Shown: positions 16,822 to 25,731 of the stretch, piece by piece | Layout of the letters: every line of letters starts with the position of its first letter | Position numbering within the stretch: the first letter of the stretch is position 1 | NCBI RefSeq assembly: GCF_001431625.1 | Contig: NZ_LLXT01000136.1 | Coordinates: forward strand, 26,785 to 90,784 | DNA from: Stenotrophomonas geniculata ATCC 19374 = JCM 13324 | GTDB taxonomy: Bacteria > Pseudomonadota > Gammaproteobacteria > Xanthomonadales > Xanthomonadaceae | Length of the DNA stretch: 64,000 nucleotides | Direction: 5' to 3' | Program-made: the position numbers and the translations under genes | Notes under the pieces: generated by a model | The model's database searches: none | Told to the model about the DNA's origin: nothing | What the model saw: only the letters and a program-made list of their open reading frames with translations

Positions 16822-17997
16822 TTAGAAGTCGTACTGCAGGCGTCCGGTGACCGCGCGCGTGCGGTCCACCGTCACCCCGGCCAAGCGGTCGCGGTTGCGG
16901 CTTTCGATCACGTTGAGCATGAAGCGCAGGTTGTCGCGCAGGTACCAGTTGCCACCCAGCGTCCAGGCGTCGGTGCTGCCACGGCGCAGGTCCGGCGCAC
17001 CATCGAGATGCTGCGCACCCCACATCTGGTCGTAGCGCAGCGCTACTTCGAAGGCACCGGCCTTGTGGCGGATGTCCTTCACCCGCGCAAAGCGGCCGGT
17101 CTTGCGGTCGTAGGCGCGGCTTTCGCCGGTAATGAACCAGCTGACCATGCCGTAGGCGGCCATCACGTCGCCACGCTGCGCACCGTCATCGAAGGTGGCG
17201 CCACTGAACTCGCCCTGCCACGACAGCGGGCCGCGCACCTGCGCGTATTCCAGCGACCACTTGTTGACGTCGGTATCGCGGCCGGCGGAGAAGTCGACAA
17301 GGGTCAGGCGGCTTTCATCGGACAGGTGGCCGGCCGGGCGTGGTCGGATCTTCAGGCCCGGAACGCCGTTCGCGCCGGGGTTGTCATAGGCCTCGCGGGC
17401 CAGCGACAAGCCCAGGTGCAGCACGTCGCCATCGGCGGGCGAGGGCGCCCAGGTGACACGGCCACCGGCAGCACGCCCTTTCACCTGCCAGGCGTCGATG
17501 CTTTCCAGGCTGTAGATGCTGGCGGCCCAGGTGAAGTCACCCGGATTGGCCTGCCACGACGCGCCCAGGCGGTACAGCGGCGCCAGCGTGGTGCCGGCAT
17601 TGCCGCGCTCCAGGAAGCTGCCGTAGTTGGAGCTGGTGCGGTCATCCAGCGAGAAGTACTGCTTGAACTGGCCGACGGTCAGCTTGCCGGCCTTGCCGAA
17701 GCTGCGCGCCAGGTACACGTCCTTGGCCTCGACGCGGTCGCCGGAGAAATCGGCCTCCAGCTTGTAGTCGACCACGAAGAACTTGCCGGATACGTCAACC
17801 CACGCGCGGCGGATTTCGGTGTCGTCCTTGTTCGGGGTGCCGCGGTTGTCGTTGTCGAAGGTAGCGAAGTCCAGATGCAGGCGGCCACCCAGGGTGGCGG
17901 TGACCGGACGGTCGTCTTCGGCAGCGAAGGCCGGCGCCGACAGGACAGCCAGCGCCATCATGGCGGCAGGACGCCGCCAGGCAAACGTGAATTCCAC
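16822..17997 (-). CDS. OprO/OprP-family porin
   Basis: 391 residues starting at a GTG (17997), chosen because GGGAGG lies five bases upstream and the product then begins with a proper signal peptide (EFTFAWRR, then MMALAVLSAPAFA). The mature sequence starts with VTATLGGRLHLDFATFDND and contains EADFSGDRVEAKDVYL and VGQFKQYFSLDDRTSSNY, typical of phosphate-selective porins O and P. It ends in TGRLQYDF with the terminal Phe of outer-membrane barrels. Family members pass phosphate, pyrophosphate or carboxylates. Next to a citrate transporter it may admit citrate. First gene of the porin-citM-phbB operon. Confidence 0.88.
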   Translation of the reverse strand: MEFTFAWRRPAAMMALAVLSAPAFAAEDDRPVTATLGGRLHLDFATFDNDNRGTPNKDDTEIRRAWVDVSGKFFVVDYKLEADFSGDRVEAKDVYLARSFGKAGKLTVGQFKQYFSLDDRTSSNYGSFLERGNAGTTLAPLYRLGASWQANPGDFTWAASIYSLESIDAWQVKGRAAGGRVTWAPSPADGDVLHLGLSLAREAYDNPGANGVPGLKIRPRPAGHLSDESRLTLVDFSAGRDTDVNKWSLEYAQVRGPLSWQGEFSGATFDDGAQRGDVMAAYGMVSWFITGESRAYDRKTGRFARVKDIRHKAGAFEVALRYDQMWGAQHLDGAPDLRRGSTDAWTLGGNWYLRDNLRFMLNVIESRNRDRLAGVTVDRTRAVTGRLQYDF

Positions 17998-18076
17998 AAA
18001 CCCTCCCAGGTGCGCGCCAGGCGCGCGGCAATCGTGGGCACCGGACGGTGCGCGGCCGCAGTCTGGGTCGGGCAAG

Positions 18077-18094
18077 CTGTCATGGTCCTGTCAA
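18077..18094 (+). promoter_or_regulatory. Direct-repeat site resembling a PhoB box
   Basis: CTGTCATGGTCCTGTCAA: two CTGTCA repeats with exact 11-bp periodicity, the layout bound by PhoB and other OmpR-family regulators. It lies in the 206-bp divergent region, 80 bp upstream of the porin start and 110 bp upstream of tctD. It could be the target of the neighbouring TctD-like regulator or of PhoB. Confidence 0.5.
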
Positions 18095-18203
18095 CGGATT
18101 GTGCGGTGCAGCGTAAAGCGGCTCGCTGCTGCTTCCTGGCAGGGCCCGGCGAGCGCGGCAGCGGCATGCGGTAGCATTCGTTTCCCCTCCCACCCTCGTG
18201 CCC

Positions 18204-18893
18204 ATGCGCCTGCTGCTGGTCGAAGACAACCCGGATCTGGCCGATGCGATCATCCGCCGCATGCGCCGCAGTGGGCACGCCGTGGACTGGCAGGCCGATG
18301 GCCTGGCCGCCGCCAGCGTGCTGCGCTACCAGAGCTTCGACCTGGTGGTGCTGGACATCGGCCTGCCCAAGCTCGATGGCCTGCGCGTGCTGGCCGGCAT
18401 GCGCGAGCGTGGCGACAGCACGCCGGTGCTGATGCTGACCGCACGCGATGGCATCGAAGACCGCGTGCAGGCGCTGGATGTCGGCGCCGACGACTACCTG
18501 GGCAAGCCGTTCGATTTCCGCGAATTCGAAGCGCGCTGCCGCGTGCTGCTGCGTCGTGCACGAGGCCAGGCCAGCGAAGTGGTGCAGATCGGCGGCTTCC
18601 AGTTCGATAATGCCGCGCATCGGGTCAGTCTCGACGGCGAGCCTATCGAGCTACCCAACCGCGAGTACCGGCTGCTGGAGATTCTGGTCGGCCGCCTCGG
18701 TCAGGTGGTCGGCAAGGACGAGATCGGCAACGGCCTGTTCGGCTTCGACGACGAAGCCGGCCCGAATGCGATCGAGCTGTACGTCGGTCGCCTGCGGAGA
18801 AAGCTGGCCGGCGCACCGCTGCGCATCACCACGGTGCGCGGTGTCGGCTACCTGCTGGAAGCCAGCGATGGCAGCGCCGACGCCGATGGCTGA
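18204..18893 (+). CDS. OmpR-family response regulator, TctD-like
   Basis: 229 residues from the ATG at 18204 (a GTG two codons earlier is possible). The receiver domain has the acidic pair E7-D8, phospho-acceptor Asp51 (VVLDIGLPKLDG), Thr in MLTARDG and Lys in YLGKPFDF. A winged-helix DNA-binding domain follows, with IGGFQFDNAAHRV, LPNREYRLLEILVGRLG and NAIELYVGRLRRKL. The stop overlaps the sensor-kinase start by eight bases. The divergent porin-citM-phbB operon is the likely target, as TctD systems control tricarboxylate uptake genes in related bacteria. Confidence 0.9.
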   Translation: MRLLLVEDNPDLADAIIRRMRRSGHAVDWQADGLAAASVLRYQSFDLVVLDIGLPKLDGLRVLAGMRERGDSTPVLMLTARDGIEDRVQALDVGADDYLGKPFDFREFEARCRVLLRRARGQASEVVQIGGFQFDNAAHRVSLDGEPIELPNREYRLLEILVGRLGQVVGKDEIGNGLFGFDDEAGPNAIELYVGRLRRKLAGAPLRITTVRGVGYLLEASDGSADADG

Positions 18894-20277
18894 CGCACGC
18901 GCTGCGAACGCGGCGCCAGGTTCGCTGCGGCGAACGCTGCTGCTCTACCTCGGTGCGCTGCTGGCGGTGTTCGCGGTGGCGCTGCTGTTCGCCGCGCGCG
19001 ACTATGGCCAGCGCGCGGCAAACCGTTCCTACGATCACCTGCTGGTGTCTTCGGCGCTGTCCATCGCCGATTCGGTGGCGCTGGTCGACGGCCAGTGGCA
19101 GGTCGATCTTCCCTATGCGGCGCTGGACCTGCTGGCGATGGCCCCGGAAGACCGCGTGTTCTATCGGGTGGCCGACAGCCGCGGCAACCTGATCACAGGT
19201 TATGGCGATCTGCCGTCGCCGCCGCGCCGTCCGGGCACGCAGCCGCAGCTGTTTGATGCGGCGTACAGCGGCGAGACCGTACGCTTCGTAGTGGTCAGCC
19301 GCAGTTTCGCCGCGGCCTCGGCGCAGGGCGAGGTGCAGGTGCAGGTGGGCCAGACCCGGCGTGCGCGCGAAGCCGTCGCGCAGGACATGGTCAATCGCGC
19401 ACTGCTGGCGATCGGCGTGCTGTCCGGCCTGCTGCTGGCGCTGGTGGCGTTTGGCGTGCACCGCGCGTTCCGCCCACTGGTGCGGGTGGAACGCGAGCTG
19501 TCGCGCCGCGAACCGTCCGACCTGAAGCCCCTCGACGCGCGCGTGCCGCGCGAGATGGACCAGATGGTGGCGGCGTTGAACCGCTTCATGGAACGCCTGT
19601 CCAGCAGCAACGAGACACTGCGCGCATTCATGGCCGAGGCCGCGCACCAGATGCGCACGCCGTTGGCCGCGCTGCGTGCGCAGGCGCAGCTTGCGCTGGA
19701 CGACGACGACCCCGAAGACATGCGGCGCAGCCTGCTGGCGATCGAACGCAATGCCACCCACATGAGCCGGTTGCTGAACCAGCTGCTCAGCGATGCCAGC
19801 GTGATCCATCGCTCGCACCTGCAGCGCTTTGCGGCGGTGGACCTGGCCGAGACCGTCCACCAGGCCCTGCATGAAGCCCTGCCGCAGGCCGGCCCGGCAC
19901 CGCGCGTGCAACTTGCGATGACCGCCGAGCCGGTGCAGGTGCACGGCGACGCGCTGCTGCTGCGCGAGGCGATCAAGAACCTGGTCGACAACGCATTGAA
20001 GTACGGCGGCGAGGGCCCGTTGCAGATCGCGCTGACCGTGGAAGGCGGTCAGGCGGTGCTGACCATTGCCGACCATGGCGCAGGCATCGCACCCGCTGAT
20101 GCCGAACGCGTGTTCGAGCGCTTCGCCCGTGGCGAAAGCGCGCCGTCCGGCGGCGCCGGGCTGGGCCTGGCCATCGTCAAGCGCGTGGTCGACAGCCATG
20201 GCGGCCGCATCGACCTCAGCAACCGCCCGCAGGGCGGGCTGATCGCCACCATCCGCCTGCCACGGAGCAGTCCATGA
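18886..20277 (+). CDS. Sensor histidine kinase, TctE-like
   Basis: 463 residues from the ATG at 18886. A first membrane helix (LLLYLGALLAVFAVALLFAA) is followed by a periplasmic sensor of about 130 residues that includes YALLDL-type 2CSK_N features, and a second helix (ALLAIGVLSGLLLALVAFGV). Then come HAMP-like linker, the H-box AEAAHQMRTPLAALR (phospho-accepting His254), N-box LREAIKNLVDNALKYGG, and G-boxes ADHGAGIAPAD and GGAGLGLAIVKRVV. Overlap with both the regulator (8 bp) and the binding protein (4 bp) implies a single transcript. It probably senses a tri- or dicarboxylate directly or through the binding protein. Confidence 0.9.
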   Translation: MADARAANAAPGSLRRTLLLYLGALLAVFAVALLFAARDYGQRAANRSYDHLLVSSALSIADSVALVDGQWQVDLPYAALDLLAMAPEDRVFYRVADSRGNLITGYGDLPSPPRRPGTQPQLFDAAYSGETVRFVVVSRSFAAASAQGEVQVQVGQTRRAREAVAQDMVNRALLAIGVLSGLLLALVAFGVHRAFRPLVRVERELSRREPSDLKPLDARVPREMDQMVAALNRFMERLSSSNETLRAFMAEAAHQMRTPLAALRAQAQLALDDDDPEDMRRSLLAIERNATHMSRLLNQLLSDASVIHRSHLQRFAAVDLAETVHQALHEALPQAGPAPRVQLAMTAEPVQVHGDALLLREAIKNLVDNALKYGGEGPLQIALTVEGGQAVLTIADHGAGIAPADAERVFERFARGESAPSGGAGLGLAIVKRVVDSHGGRIDLSNRPQGGLIATIRLPRSSP

Positions 20278-21329
20278 TCCGCCTGTTCGCTGCTGCCGTT
20301 GCCTTGCTGCTGGCTCTGCCGGTACTGGCCGCGCCCGGCGACGTACGCCGTTTCCCGGCCCAGGCAAAGGCCACTGCGCAGCTGCGCATCCACGGCACCA
20401 CCGACATCGAAGTGTTCGCGGTGGTGATCGCCGATTACCAGCGGCTGCATCCCGGCACCGAGGTGGTGTACGAGGACATCATCACCCAGGACCTGTACGC
20501 GCGTTACCTGCACGACCGCGGCGGGCCGGCATCGCCGGACCTGCTGATCTCCAGCGGCATGGATCTGCAGACCAAGCTGGTCAACGATGGCCACGCGCTG
20601 CCACACCGTTCGGCGCAGACCGCTGCACTGCCGGCCTGGGCACAGTGGCGCAACGAGGCCTTCGGCATCAGCTACGAGCCGGTGGTGATGGTCTACAACA
20701 CCCGCATGTTGCCGGCCGCGAAGGTGCCGCACACGCGTCGGCAGCTGCTGGACCGGCTGCGCGCCGAGGGAGCACCGCTGCGCGGCAGGGTCGGCACCTA
20801 TGACATCGAGCGCAGCAGCGTCGGCTACCTGCTGTCTACCCAGGATGCGCAGCGTGGCAGCATCGCCGGTGCGTTGCTGGGCGCGCTGGGCGACAACGAC
20901 GTGGTGCGCGAGGAGCGCACCGGCGTGCTGCTGGACAAGGTGGCCAGCGGACAGCTGTCGCTGGTCTACAACGTGCTCGGCTCCTACGCGCAGGCGCGCG
21001 TTGATGCCGGCGCGCCGCTGGGCATTGTGGAGCCCGAGGACTACACGCTGGTGGTGCTGCGCACCGCAGTGATTCCGCGCACCGGCCCGCACCCGGAAGA
21101 AGCCCGGCGCTTCCTCGACTACCTGCTGTCGCCACGCGGCCAGCAGGTGCTGTCGCGCGAGGCACGGCTGATGCCGATCGTGACCGGCAACGCGCGCGGC
21201 GATGATGCGCCGGGCCGCAGCCGCCGCCCGATCCAGCTGGGTCCGGGCCTGCTGGTGTATCTGGACGCGCTCAAGCGCCGCCAGTTCCTCGATGCCTGGC
21301 GCAGCAGCGTGGAGCCGGCAGGGCGCTGA
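20274..21329 (+). CDS. Periplasmic substrate-binding protein of the two-component operon
   Basis: 351 residues with a signal peptide (AAAVALLLALPVLAAPG). It resembles the iron/2-aminoethylphosphonate type of ABC substrate-binding protein: LRIHGTTDIEVFAVVIADYQ, then VYEDIITQDLYARYL, FGISYEPVVMVYNTRML and LDYLLSPRGQQVLSREARL. No permease or ATPase gene accompanies it. The start overlaps the kinase stop (ATGA), so it probably serves as an accessory sensor that presents ligand to the TctE-like kinase. Ligand unassigned. Confidence 0.8.
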   Translation: MIRLFAAAVALLLALPVLAAPGDVRRFPAQAKATAQLRIHGTTDIEVFAVVIADYQRLHPGTEVVYEDIITQDLYARYLHDRGGPASPDLLISSGMDLQTKLVNDGHALPHRSAQTAALPAWAQWRNEAFGISYEPVVMVYNTRMLPAAKVPHTRRQLLDRLRAEGAPLRGRVGTYDIERSSVGYLLSTQDAQRGSIAGALLGALGDNDVVREERTGVLLDKVASGQLSLVYNVLGSYAQARVDAGAPLGIVEPEDYTLVVLRTAVIPRTGPHPEEARRFLDYLLSPRGQQVLSREARLMPIVTGNARGDDAPGRSRRPIQLGPGLLVYLDALKRRQFLDAWRSSVEPAGR

Positions 21330-21357
21330 GGCTCCGGCCTGCCCGTACAATGGCCGC

Positions 21358-22014
21358 ATGAGCGAATACACCATCCTGATCGCCGATGACCACCCGCTGC
21401 TGCGTTCGGCGGTGGTGCAGTCATTGCGGCAGAGCCTGCCGCTGGCGCAGGTGCGCGAGGTCGCCAGCGCCGAGGCATTGGCCGAAGCACTTGACGCACA
21501 TCCGGATGTGGACCTGGTGCTGCTCGACCTGACCATGCCAGGCGCGCACGGTTTTTCCGCGCTGCTGCACGTGCGTGGCTCGCATCCGGACATCCCGGTG
21601 GTGATCCTCTCGTCCAACGACCATCCGCGGGTGATCCGCCGTGCCCAGCAGTTCGGCGCGGCCGGGTTCATCCCGAAGTCGGCCCCGGCCGAGACCATCG
21701 GCGAGGCCGTGCAGGCGGTGCTCGATGGTGGCCTGTGGTTCCCGGCGATGGCCGCCGAACGCTCCGAGGCCGACGCACTGCTGGCCAGCCGCCTGGCCCA
21801 GCTGACCCCGCAGCAGTTCCGCGTGCTGCTGTGCCTGGCCGATGGCCTGCTGAACAAGCAGATCGCCTACGAGCTGGGTCTGGCCGAGAACACGGTGAAG
21901 GTGCACGTCACTGCAATCCTGAAGAAGCTTGAATGCCATAGCCGCACGCAGGCGGCGGTGCTGGTGAAGGCGCTGGAGCCGGAGGGCGACGCGCGGGCAG
22001 GGATGGACGGCTGA
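21358..22014 (+). CDS. NarL/LuxR-family response regulator
   Basis: 218 residues from the ATG at 21358, 28 bp after the binding-protein stop. The receiver domain has the D10-D11 pair, the phospho-acceptor Asp57 (LVLLDLTMPGAHG), Ser in VVILSSNDHP and Lys in GFIPKSAP. The C-terminal LuxR helix-turn-helix is LTPQQFRVLLCLADGLLNKQ, then AENTVKVHVTAILKKL. Its likely partner is the hybrid kinase encoded convergently at 23017-25665, and its likely targets are the oprP-like and dctA promoters. The partner assignment is inference from location. Confidence 0.85.
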   Translation: MSEYTILIADDHPLLRSAVVQSLRQSLPLAQVREVASAEALAEALDAHPDVDLVLLDLTMPGAHGFSALLHVRGSHPDIPVVILSSNDHPRVIRRAQQFGAAGFIPKSAPAETIGEAVQAVLDGGLWFPAMAAERSEADALLASRLAQLTPQQFRVLLCLADGLLNKQIAYELGLAENTVKVHVTAILKKLECHSRTQAAVLVKALEPEGDARAGMDG

Positions 22015-22098
22015 CCTGGGCAGGGCACTTGGCTCCCGGCGAGAGCATTCTGAGCTGCTCGAAACAACTGCGCAAACGCGAAAATGGAGTCTGGCGCG

Positions 22099-22743
22099 TC
22101 AGTTGCCGCTGATCGAACTCATCTCCGGGTCGGTCGAGAAGATGAACCTGTTCTCGTATCCCATCCAGTAATGCTCAGACGCTTCGGCATAGCTGTAAGT
22201 GGGAGAGGATGCATCTGACGCAAACCTGCGACCCCACGCCTCATGATCCGCGCTGCTTCGGGTCCGGGCGATACCGATGCAGATGCTAAGGCCACACGAA
22301 AAGCGTTCAAGTACACCTTCTTGACCCATTGCACGTTCAAGTGATGATCGATAGTGCCGGGTCAGGTCCTGCGCCTCGGGGCTGGAAGCCGCATCCTGTG
22401 TAATGCGGTTGATCGCATCCGACATGTTTCTGCTTGACTGCAGGAGGTCCTCGGCGGCCAGGATCGAGATGCCGTCCTTGAACATGAGTGCGGATTCTGA
22501 CCGAAGCAGCGCGAGCGACGATGCTGCGCGATGCGTGGACGCTGTCGGAACGCCGGGGTTCGGTGAGGTGTCCGCGTTCGATATGGCTGGAGAAACCTGT
22601 GCTTCTGTCGCGGCCCTCCTGAGGCTGACGTCCGGATCTGGTGTGCTGTCAGCGATGCATCCCGCGCAGCACAGGCAGAAGAGCATTGCTGTGATTCGAT
22701 GGAGGTATCGGAGGGGGACGATGGATAGGTGATGGCAGGGCAT
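22099..22743 (-). CDS. Putative lipoprotein of unknown function, atypical base composition
   Basis: 214 residues with AAGGAT just upstream of the ATG. The N-terminal hydrophobic stretch ends in the lipobox LCCAGC, so the mature protein would be acylated on Cys. The rest is Ser/Thr/Ala-rich and has a Cys pair (FSCGLSICIG) near the middle. GC content is visibly lower than in the neighbours and rare codons are more common, suggesting recent acquisition or weak constraint. It interrupts the regulator and kinase genes. No family recognised. Confidence 0.65.
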   Translation of the reverse strand: MPCHHLSIVPLRYLHRITAMLFCLCCAGCIADSTPDPDVSLRRAATEAQVSPAISNADTSPNPGVPTASTHRAASSLALLRSESALMFKDGISILAAEDLLQSSRNMSDAINRITQDAASSPEAQDLTRHYRSSLERAMGQEGVLERFSCGLSICIGIARTRSSADHEAWGRRFASDASSPTYSYAEASEHYWMGYENRFIFSTDPEMSSISGN

Positions 22744-23016
22744 GCTGGATCCTTGGCCGTAGGCTGTGGCTGTCTTCAGTACGATCCGCCGATCAGCCGA
22801 ACGTTGAAATCTACTGATCCTCAGCAGCGCCGGTCAGTCAGGAGACTGCTCTCTCTCCACTCGGAATTTCTCCATGCTCTACGCAATGACGCGGCGCATC
22901 CATTTCCTTCTTGGCCATGGCTGTCGCGCGAAGAGGTTTGGGGATTCGGTACGGAATCAACGAGGAGCAACGCCAGCCGTGCGCCGGCAACGCGACGCCC
23001 GCGTGGCGGAGCCGTC
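22744..23016. other. Non-coding stretch of lower GC
   Basis: 273 bp between the lipoprotein and the hybrid kinase. Its base composition is as low as that of the lipoprotein gene. I see no credible ORF, repeat or terminator; it presumably holds the lipoprotein promoter. Confidence 0.5.
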
Positions 23017-25665
23017 CTACCCGCGATGCCGCAACAGCATCTGCGTCATCAATGCCCGCAACGCGGGCGGCCGCACCGGCTTGAGCAGGAAGCCCCAGCC
23101 GTTCTCGGCAGCATGCGCTTTCAGTGCCTCGTCACGCTCGGCGGTCACCAGGATCACCGGCGGGCGCGCCTTCCACAGCGTGCACAGCGTTTCATACAGG
23201 TCCGGTCCGTGCCATTGCCCCATGCGCACGTCCAGCAGCAGCAACTGCGGTGCGTTCAATGCACTGGCGATTTCCAGTGCCCCCTGCGGACCGTCGGCAA
23301 GTTCCACCTGGCAACCCCAGCGCTCCAGCAGCGCACGGGTCGCCGCACAGACGTGTGGATCATCGTCGATGCTCCACACCCGGCACTTTCGCAGTGAGCT
23401 GTCGTCGGAGGGTTCGCTTGCGATGACCGGCGCTGCGGCAGGTGCGATCACATCGTCGGCGCGCCCGAGTACTACGCTCACGGCGAAGACGCTGCCCTTG
23501 CCCAGTGTAGAGCGCAGGCTGATGCGGTGGCCGAGCAGGCGGCCGATGCGTTCGACGATGGCCAGGCCCAGGCCGGCGCCACGTTCCTGTTCCACGCCGT
23601 CGTTCAGCCGGCGGAACTCCTCGAAAATCTCACCCTGCAGGCTTTCCGGAATGCCCGGGCCTTGGTCATGCACTTCGATGCGCAGTTGATCGCCTGCACG
23701 CCGGCAGCCGATCAGCACGCGCCCACGTGGGGTGTAGCGCAACGCGTTGGACAGAAAATTCTGCAGGATCCGCCGCAGCAGGGCTTCGTCGCTGACCACC
23801 ACTGCGCGGGTATCCACCCAGTCAAGCTGCAGGCCACGGCTCTGGGCGGCGATGCCGAACTCGCGCGCCAGCGTCTCCAGCAGCGGAGAAAGTGCGAACG
23901 TGCGTACGCGGATCTGCAACGATCCTGATTCCAGTCGCGAGATATCCAGCAGGCTGTTGAGGATCGCGTCCTGCGCGGCCAGCGCAGCGTCGATGTGGTC
24001 GCTGGTCTGCTGCTGCGCCGGATCACTCAGTTTGCCGCGCAGCACCGAGACGAACATGCGTGCAGCGTTGAGTGGCTGCAGCAGGTCGTGCACGGCCGAG
24101 GCGACGAAGCGGGTCTTGTAGCGGTTGGCCTGTTCGGCTTCGCGGCGTGCTTCGTCCAGGTCACGGGTGCGCTCGGCGATGCGGTGCTCCAGCGCATCGG
24201 CCAGCGAACGCAGTTCGCGCGCGGCGTTCTTGTAGCTGGTGATGTCGGCATAGCTGGTGACGAAACCGCCGTCGGGCAGCGGATTGCCACGGATCTCCAG
24301 CACCGTGCCGTCGTCCTTCTCGCTTTCGCGCATGTGCGGGCGACCGCTGCGCAGGTGGTTCAGGCGACGCTCGATGGCCTCGTCCACCGGGCCGGGACCG
24401 AGCAGGCCACGGCGTGCATTGAAACGGAACAGTTCCTCGATCGGCCGGCCGACGCGAACCAGGTCTGCCGGGAACCGGAACAGTTCCAGATAGCGCGCAT
24501 TCCATGCCACCAGCCGCAGCTCGCGGTCGATCACCACCACGCCCTGCGGCAGATGCGCCAGGCTGCGGCTGAGGCCGCTGTCAGCGTCAGTTGCGGCCTG
24601 CAGCAGGCCATCCTGTGCGGTGCGCAGTTCCTGTGCATGCTGCTTGAGCAGGGTTTCGAGTTCGCGGCGGCTGCGCAGGCGGTGTTTGGCCAGGCGCCGG
24701 CGCTGCTGAACGAACAGCACCAGGAAGCCCAGCGCCAGCCATGCAGCGCCACCGGTGAGTGCCGCGGCGCGGCCGGCGCCGGTGGCGGCACTGGCATCGT
24801 GCAGCAGGTGCAGGTTCCAGCCTTCGGCGGGCAGTGGCAGGCTCTGCCACAGCATCGGCTGCGGCAACGTCGGGTCCAGCAGGCGCACCATGCGGCCGCC
24901 ATCGGCCAGCACGTCTTCGGTACGCGCACGCAGTGGTTGCAATGCGCGGTCGGCGTACTGGCGGGCATCGAGCATCTCGCGGCGCTCGTCGGCGCCCAGC
25001 GGGCGCAGCAGCCGGTAGCGCCAGCTGTCACGGTTGGCCAGGAACACCACGTCGTGGTCGTCGCTGGCCAGCACCACATCGGGGCTGCTCAACCATTCCT
25101 GTTCCAGCGCCGACAGCTCGACCTTGATCACCACCACGCCCAGCCGCTGGCCGTCTTCCTCGATGGCCTGCGACAGGTAGTAACCGGGCACGCCGGTGGT
25201 CATGCCGATGCCGTAGAAGCGGCCGCGGCCCTGCGCCAGTGCCTGGCGGTAGTAAGGGCGGTAGCTGTAGTTCTCGCCGACATTGGTGGTCGGCTGGTCC
25301 CAGTTGCTGGCTGCCACTGCCACGCCGTCGTGGCCCACCAGGGTCAGGGTCGAGGCGCGGGTGACTTCATTGGCGCGTTGCAGCTTGAGGTTCAGCCGCT
25401 GCCGTTCGGCAGGCGAGGGCGGTACGCGCAGGGCGTGCAGGAGATCCGGATCCAGTGCCAGCACCTGCGGCAACGTGCCGAAGCGGTCTATGCGCTGCTG
25501 CAGGCCCTGTCCATACAGCTGCAGCTGGCGTTGCACCTGGCTGCTTTCCTCGCCGAGGGCGCGCCGCCAGGCGTAGTGGCCGGCGGCGACGGCGCACGGC
25601 ACGGTGCCACCGACCATCACCAGGATGGTCAGCAACAGCATGCGGTGGCGGCTGAGCCAGTACAT
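23017..25665 (-). CDS. Hybrid sensor histidine kinase (dCACHE-like / PAS / HisKA / HATPase / REC)
   Basis: 882 residues. Two membrane helices (MLLLTILVMVGGTVPCAV and AALTGGAAWLALGFLVLF) bracket a periplasmic region of about 270 residues. That region includes NVGENYSYRPYYRQALAQG and GVPGYYLSQAI, typical of double-CACHE sensors such as DctB, which bind C4-dicarboxylates. Cytoplasmic parts in order are a PAS domain (LPQGVVVIDRELRLVAWN), a coiled linker, the H-box FVASAVHDLLQPLNAARMF, an ATPase domain (NFLSNALRYTPRG, DQGPGIPES, GAGLGLAIV) and a C-terminal receiver (LLLLDVRMGQWHG). It lies 66 bp behind the porin gene, in the same direction. It probably drives the NarL-type regulator nearby to control dicarboxylate uptake. 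Confidence 0.9.
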   Translation of the reverse strand: MYWLSRHRMLLLTILVMVGGTVPCAVAAGHYAWRRALGEESSQVQRQLQLYGQGLQQRIDRFGTLPQVLALDPDLLHALRVPPSPAERQRLNLKLQRANEVTRASTLTLVGHDGVAVAASNWDQPTTNVGENYSYRPYYRQALAQGRGRFYGIGMTTGVPGYYLSQAIEEDGQRLGVVVIKVELSALEQEWLSSPDVVLASDDHDVVFLANRDSWRYRLLRPLGADERREMLDARQYADRALQPLRARTEDVLADGGRMVRLLDPTLPQPMLWQSLPLPAEGWNLHLLHDASAATGAGRAAALTGGAAWLALGFLVLFVQQRRRLAKHRLRSRRELETLLKQHAQELRTAQDGLLQAATDADSGLSRSLAHLPQGVVVIDRELRLVAWNARYLELFRFPADLVRVGRPIEELFRFNARRGLLGPGPVDEAIERRLNHLRSGRPHMRESEKDDGTVLEIRGNPLPDGGFVTSYADITSYKNAARELRSLADALEHRIAERTRDLDEARREAEQANRYKTRFVASAVHDLLQPLNAARMFVSVLRGKLSDPAQQQTSDHIDAALAAQDAILNSLLDISRLESGSLQIRVRTFALSPLLETLAREFGIAAQSRGLQLDWVDTRAVVVSDEALLRRILQNFLSNALRYTPRGRVLIGCRRAGDQLRIEVHDQGPGIPESLQGEIFEEFRRLNDGVEQERGAGLGLAIVERIGRLLGHRISLRSTLGKGSVFAVSVVLGRADDVIAPAAAPVIASEPSDDSSLRKCRVWSIDDDPHVCAATRALLERWGCQVELADGPQGALEIASALNAPQLLLLDVRMGQWHGPDLYETLCTLWKARPPVILVTAERDEALKAHAAENGWGFLLKPVRPPALRALMTQMLLRHRG

Positions 25666-25731
25666 GGCGGCAGTCTACGCAGGGCCGGCGGGCGTGGCGT
25701 GCACGCCCGCCGGGATCTGACGTGGAAGGGG

